Assembly: GCF_042676245.1 (NCBI RefSeq)
Contig: NZ_JBHTKA010000008.1
Coordinates: 186,001 to 250,000, forward strand
Source: Ohtaekwangia kribbensis
Lineage (GTDB): Bacteria > Bacteroidota > Bacteroidia > Cytophagales > Cyclobacteriaceae
Direction of reading: 5' to 3'
Length of the DNA stretch: 64,000 nucleotides
In this document: positions 60,741-64,000 of the stretch, piece by piece
How the letters are laid out: each line of letters begins with the position of its first letter
Position numbering within the stretch: the stretch's first letter is position 1
Notes under the pieces: generated by a model
What the model was told of the DNA's origin: nothing
What the model saw: only the letters and a program-made list of their open reading frames with translations
The model's database searches: none
Made by a program: the position numbers and the translations under genes

Positions 60741-60839
60741 GCGCTTTCTTATCCTTTATCATTTAAAAACAATTGGCAGAACGCCAATTTTGAATCATCA
60801 AAAACAAAACAAACTAAAACAATCAAACAACGAATTATT

Positions 60840-61364
60840 ATGGAAACTATTAAATGGACAATCGACCCTGCTCATTCTGAAATTCAATTCAAAGTAAAAC
60901 ACCTTGTTATCAGCACCGTAACCGGAAGCTTTACACAATTCACAGGAACTATAGATGCTCCGGAAAATTTCGATACTGCGAAGATTGCTTTTGAAGCAGA
61001 CATCAACTCGATCAACACCAACAATGAACAACGCGATGGCCACCTGAAGAGTGCTGACTTTTTTGACGCAGAGAAATTTCCGAAGCTTTCATTCTCTTCT
61101 GTGAATTTTACCAGAGATAGTGGTGACTATACATTGGAAGGTGATCTGACTATAAAAGGAGTATCGCGCAGAGTAAAACTTGCTGTTGAACACAACGGCA
61201 TAACTAAAGATCCATGGGGTAATGTGAAAGCAGGTTTTGAATTGACTGGCAAAATCAGTCGCAAAGATTTTGGATTGACATGGAATGCATTAACAGAAAC
61301 TGGCGGTGCGGTGGTAAGTGACGAAGTAAAACTGATCGCCAGCATACAACTTCTTAAACAGTAA
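60840..61364 (+). CDS. YceI family lipocalin-like protein
   Basis: The 174 residues begin METIKWTIDPAHSEIQFKVK, then HLVISTVTGSFTQFTGTIDA and AFEADINSINTNNEQRDGHL, KSADFFDAEKFPKLSFSS, typical YceI. The fold binds polyprenyl chains such as quinone in a barrel. No signal peptide is visible, so it acts in the cytoplasm, unlike E. coli YceI. The upstream TTAACAAATGTCAAT is shared with pirin. The reductase gene at 61382 begins 17 bases downstream and is co-transcribed. Confidence 0.92.
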   Translation: METIKWTIDPAHSEIQFKVKHLVISTVTGSFTQFTGTIDAPENFDTAKIAFEADINSINTNNEQRDGHLKSADFFDAEKFPKLSFSSVNFTRDSGDYTLEGDLTIKGVSRRVKLAVEHNGITKDPWGNVKAGFELTGKISRKDFGLTWNALTETGGAVVSDEVKLIASIQLLKQ

Positions 61365-61381
61365 TTTTCACGAAAGTATAT

Positions 61382-61975
61382 ATGAAAATCGGAATTATAG
61401 GTGCAGGTGCCATTGGCAAAGCGTTTGCCAGGCATGCCGCGCTGGCCGGATACGAAGTGGTAATCGCTAATAGCCGCGGACCGGAATCACTTGCTGATGT
61501 TGTAAAAGAAATTGGTCATGGTATACAAGCTGTAACAACAGCCGAAGCTCTACAAACGGGTATAATTTTTCTTGCTGTTAACTGGAAACAAGTGCCGCAG
61601 GTGGTTGATGCACCAGGACAATGGAAAGGAAAGATTGTGATCGATCCTACAAACGCTATAGCTTTTCCGCAATTCAAGCCCATTGATCTGGGCGATCGGA
61701 CATCGAGCGAGATTATACAGGAATTGATACCGGAAGCACGTGTGGTAAAAGCTTTCAATACATTGCCGGCCGCTATACTTGCTTCCAATCCGAAAGAAAA
61801 TAATGGCAGTCGAGTCGTATTTATATCCGGAAACGATGAAGGAGCAAAGACCGTTGTGAAGGAAATCATAGATCGTACAGGGTTCGCACCCATTGACCTG
61901 GGTGGGCTTTCTACTGGCGGCAGACTACAACAATTCGGAGGCCCGCTGCCGGCTCTCAACCTGATAAAGCTATAA
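61382..61975 (+). CDS. NADP-dependent oxidoreductase (F420-reductase-like dinucleotide-binding protein)
   Basis: The 197 residues begin MKIGIIGAGAIGKAFARHAA with a GxGxxG nucleotide loop, then IANSRGPESLADVVKEIG, the Ser-Arg pair that prefers NADP. FLAVNWKQVPQVVDAPGQWK, VVKAFNTLPAAILASNPKEN, GSRVVFISGNDEGAKTVVKE and the final GGLSTGGRLQQFGGPL match the NADPH-dependent F420 reductase-like family found in many bacteria that lack F420. It directly follows YceI and probably shares its promoter. Confidence 0.9.
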   Translation: MKIGIIGAGAIGKAFARHAALAGYEVVIANSRGPESLADVVKEIGHGIQAVTTAEALQTGIIFLAVNWKQVPQVVDAPGQWKGKIVIDPTNAIAFPQFKPIDLGDRTSSEIIQELIPEARVVKAFNTLPAAILASNPKENNGSRVVFISGNDEGAKTVVKEIIDRTGFAPIDLGGLSTGGRLQQFGGPLPALNLIKL

Positions 61976-62162
61976 GAATGTTCCAACAAGAAAGTAATGT
62001 ATACTTCGCTCCGGCAAATACGAAGGAGAGAAGTATATATCACTTTTAAAATTTAATATCGAAAAGAAACGAAATAACACATAAAGGGTGCTAACTTAGA
62101 AACACCTGCCAGCTGCCTGGAGCAATAGACAATAAAATCACCCACTCTAAACTTTTACTGCT

Positions 62163-62981
62163 ATGGAAAAGACCAGCTTCAAAACGGTAGTATTCATCAC
62201 GGGCGCATTTGTAAGTCATCATGGATGGGACAACTGGAAAGTATATTTTGAAAGGAAGGGGTATCGGGTTGTTCTCCCCTCATGGCCGGGCAAGGATGCT
62301 TCGGCAAGTGAATTACGAAATGAGACAGAATCAAAGATTGCATCGGTACGACTGAAAGAAGTTATCGAGCACTACATCAACATCGTGCAGGAACTACCGG
62401 AGAAACCCATTTTAGTTGGTCATTCGTTAGGAGGTCTTATTACACAGATATTGCTTGAGCGCGGCTTTGCTTCTGCCGGTATTGCGATTGATTCCGTTGC
62501 TCCGCAGGGCGTTATTCCCACACAGTTAAGTTTCTATAAATCTACCTGGAAGGCATTAGGCTTTCTTACTTCTACGCGTAAGCCTTACCTGATGTCGTTT
62601 GAAGACTGGCAGTATGCATTTACCAATGGCATGTCGCTGGATGAACAACGTGCAGCATATGATGCTTTTACTATACCGGAGTCCAAACTGGCTTTGCGCG
62701 ATGGACTAACCAGCATTGCCAAAGTTGATTTCAACAAAACAAGAGGACCGTTATTGCTAATCGCAGGTGAAGTGGATCATACTATACCTCCGTCATTAAA
62801 TATGGCGAACTATAATCGCTATAAACACAATGCTTCTATTACAGACTTCAAATTATTTGAAGGTCGTAATCATTTTATTTTAGGCCAAGCCGGCTGGGAG
62901 GAAGTAGCAGATTATGCATTGAACTGGATTGAAACTGTATACGAGGCCGTTCCGGAAGAATTCGAAAATTCACACTCGTAG
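62163..62981 (+). CDS. alpha/beta hydrolase
   Basis: The 272 residues include the nucleophile elbow VGHSLGGLITQ (Ser near residue 89), an early FITGAFVSHHGWDNW, GEVDHTIPPSLNM with the Asp of the triad, and EGRNHFILG with the His. The full triad is present. A signal peptide is missing. The protein would hydrolyse an ester or amide in the cytoplasm. It is a single gene with a terminator at 63017-63045. Substrate unknown. Confidence 0.92.
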   Translation: MEKTSFKTVVFITGAFVSHHGWDNWKVYFERKGYRVVLPSWPGKDASASELRNETESKIASVRLKEVIEHYINIVQELPEKPILVGHSLGGLITQILLERGFASAGIAIDSVAPQGVIPTQLSFYKSTWKALGFLTSTRKPYLMSFEDWQYAFTNGMSLDEQRAAYDAFTIPESKLALRDGLTSIAKVDFNKTRGPLLLIAGEVDHTIPPSLNMANYNRYKHNASITDFKLFEGRNHFILGQAGWEEVADYALNWIETVYEAVPEEFENSHS

Positions 62982-63016
62982 ACAACTATACTTTCACAAG
63001 AAACAACCTATATAAG

Positions 63017-63045
63017 AAAGGCCGCTTCATACGCGGCCTTTTTTA
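63017..63045 (+). terminator. terminator between hydrolase and DinB genes
   Basis: AAAGGCCGC (63017-63025) pairs with GCGGCCTTT (63033-63041), followed by TTTT. It lies between the convergent hydrolase and DinB genes and can end the hydrolase transcript. Confidence 0.85.
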
Positions 63046-63067
63046 ACATATAGATCTTCACAGATTA

Positions 63068-63583
63068 TTAATCCTGTGTCTTACTCTTCAGTAAAACAAG
63101 TTGGCCATGATGATAGCTCATGTGTGTAGTTCTGCTGATGAGCACATTGAGTTTATTTCGATGAGGTTCTTTTGCAAAATCTTCCGGTGATACGGCTTCG
63201 TGTCGTGTGAGCCACGCTTCGAAATCCAGTTTGTTGTAATGTTGCAGCAAAACATCATTCACTTCACTCCAGTATTTTTTTAATTCAGAAACCGGAGGAA
63301 AGGTATGGCCGGCTTTGTCGGGACTTTTCACAAAAATCTGCTCCAGTTCTTGAGAGTATAGTCTGCTACCGAAACCAAGCAATGGCAACAGTGCATCGTG
63401 CACGGCAACCAGGTGACCGAGTATATATATACCTGTATTTTTTCCGGGAGCAATCTCCTTTTGAAGATCACTGTCCGAAAGGCTTGCAACCAGATCTGTT
63501 ATTCTGGCAACCTGGGCTGTCCATGATTTAAGAAGAACTTTCACAGCCATGTCTTCTGCTGTCGGGTGGTTAACAGTTTCCAT
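63068..63583 (-). CDS. DinB family four-helix protein
   Basis: The 171 residues begin METVNHPTAEDMAVKVLLKS and contain ITDLVASLSDSDLQKEIAPG, GIYILGHLVAVHDALLPLLG and the end SRTTHMSYHHGQLVLLKSKT. The His positions (GHL..VHD and THMSYHHGQL) are those of the DinB/YfiT metal-binding bundle, which binds nickel or zinc; some members transfer bacillithiol or mycothiol. Cytoplasmic. Single gene, convergent with the hydrolase. Confidence 0.9.
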   Translation of the reverse strand: METVNHPTAEDMAVKVLLKSWTAQVARITDLVASLSDSDLQKEIAPGKNTGIYILGHLVAVHDALLPLLGFGSRLYSQELEQIFVKSPDKAGHTFPPVSELKKYWSEVNDVLLQHYNKLDFEAWLTRHEAVSPEDFAKEPHRNKLNVLISRTTHMSYHHGQLVLLKSKTQD

Positions 63584-63760
63584 TGTATAGTGTATTTAGG
63601 GTTTCTGCTTGGGGAACGGAGAACAAAGTAAAATCACTTTGTCATCTGCATGAGTTCCATACAAAGATCAGGCACCCATAGTTCCGTATACATGAAAAAT
63701 TAACAGATGACAGAACACCGAAAGCGTTCAGACATTTAAAGATTACTGAGTCACAAAGAA

Positions 63761-64000
63761 TTACGCTGGCTGAAGTTTAAGACCGATTACCAGGATATCA
63801 TCGGTTTGTTCGCGATTGCCTTTCCACTCTTCTATAGTTCTTTGCAGAATATTCATCTGCTCCGGCATAGAGAGTTGATGAATGTCGAGTAAAAGTTTAT
63901 GTAATCTTTTCGATAAAAATTTCCCGTTATCCTTTCCTCCGAACTGATCCTTATAACCGTCAGAGAACAGGTATACAACGGTAGGCCTATCTATTTTTAT
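63761..64000 (-). CDS. C-terminus of a SpoIIE-type PP2C phosphatase, cut by the window edge
   Basis: Reading leftward, the frame enters at 64000 and ends with TAA at 63761-63763. It contains VVYLFSDGYKDQFGGKDNGK, then FLSKRLHKLLLDIHQLSMPE, QMNILQRTIEEWKGNREQTD and DILVIGLKLQPA. FSDGYKDQFGG and the QTDDILVIG end are the hallmark of the SpoIIE phosphatase domain, including the last metal-binding Asp. In Bacteroidota this domain usually follows TPR or 7TMR-DISM sensor parts, which would lie past the window. Confidence 0.85.
   Translation of the reverse strand: MKIDRPTVVYLFSDGYKDQFGGKDNGKFLSKRLHKLLLDIHQLSMPEQMNILQRTIEEWKGNREQTDDILVIGLKLQPA

Overview
The window looks like chromosomal DNA of a Bacteroidota bacterium, probably of the Cytophagales (inference). 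The signs are a type IX secretion C-terminal (CHU_C-like) domain on an 821-residue PKD protein, a GldL-like membrane segment, SO2930-type dihaem cytochrome, DUF4382 and FISUMP lipoproteins, WG repeats, a tRNA without encoded CCA, and promoters of the Bacteroidota type (TTTG, 19 bp, TAnnTTTG), seen best upstream of tRNA-Ser.

Layout. 1-4.2 kb holds household genes (sodium:solute symporter, an alkyltransferase-like protein without the catalytic Cys, secreted Ig-like protein). At 4.24 kb a tRNA-Ser(UGA) carries a small integrated element of about 3 kb (4311-7274). It contains a broken tyrosine recombinase, an excisionase-like HTH, a winged-helix protein, three tandem double-hairpin repeats and a GNAT-like/HTH gene pair with a 12-bp-arm palindromic operator. 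7.1-9.2 kb holds a possible small RNA, DoxX, a small CxxC protein, and a divergent pair of an Xre-type HTH and a 108-residue unknown protein. 9.5-19 kb is a mixed segment: P-type ATPase, Crp-like regulator, epoxide hydrolase, winged-helix protein, zeta-toxin-like pair, FISUMP lipoprotein and VOC protein.

19.1-24.4 kb is a decaying defence-type island. It holds a GHKL ATPase fused to a PD-(D/E)XK-like nuclease domain, a truncated UvrD-type helicase, a frameshifted abortive-infection-like membrane protein, a second copy of the divergent HTH/unknown pair, a truncated RhuM and a broken duplicate of a neighbouring gene.

25-39.6 kb carries a WG-repeat protein, an acyltransferase, a FtsX/MacB-type permease, an SDR with an AraC regulator, a possible 34-residue small protein, an RNA ligase close to a cyclic-phosphate-processing receiver protein (possible RNA repair), the large secreted PKD protein, an ABC-F ATPase and a Cys-rich copper-storage-like protein. 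39.7-47.0 kb is a tight five-gene minus-strand operon: SWIM zinc finger, DUF5691, MoxR AAA+ ATPase, DUF5682 and VWA. The last four junctions are overlaps or very short gaps, which suggests one complex or pathway. 47-64 kb returns to ordinary single genes and short operons: cytochrome/outer-membrane pair, ArsR with SRPBCC, pentapeptide protein, nucleoside permease, carbohydrate-binding lipoprotein, Crp, pirin, YceI, hydrolase, DinB, and the end of a SpoIIE-type phosphatase.

The signals most worth following are the double-hairpin repeats at 5872-6035, the twice-occurring HTH/unknown divergent module, the GHKL-nuclease plus helicase remnant, the palindromes centred on GGGATTAATCCC (37270, 52031, and a looser one at 33598), and the five-gene MoxR operon. 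No search could be run, so family names rest on motif recognition.
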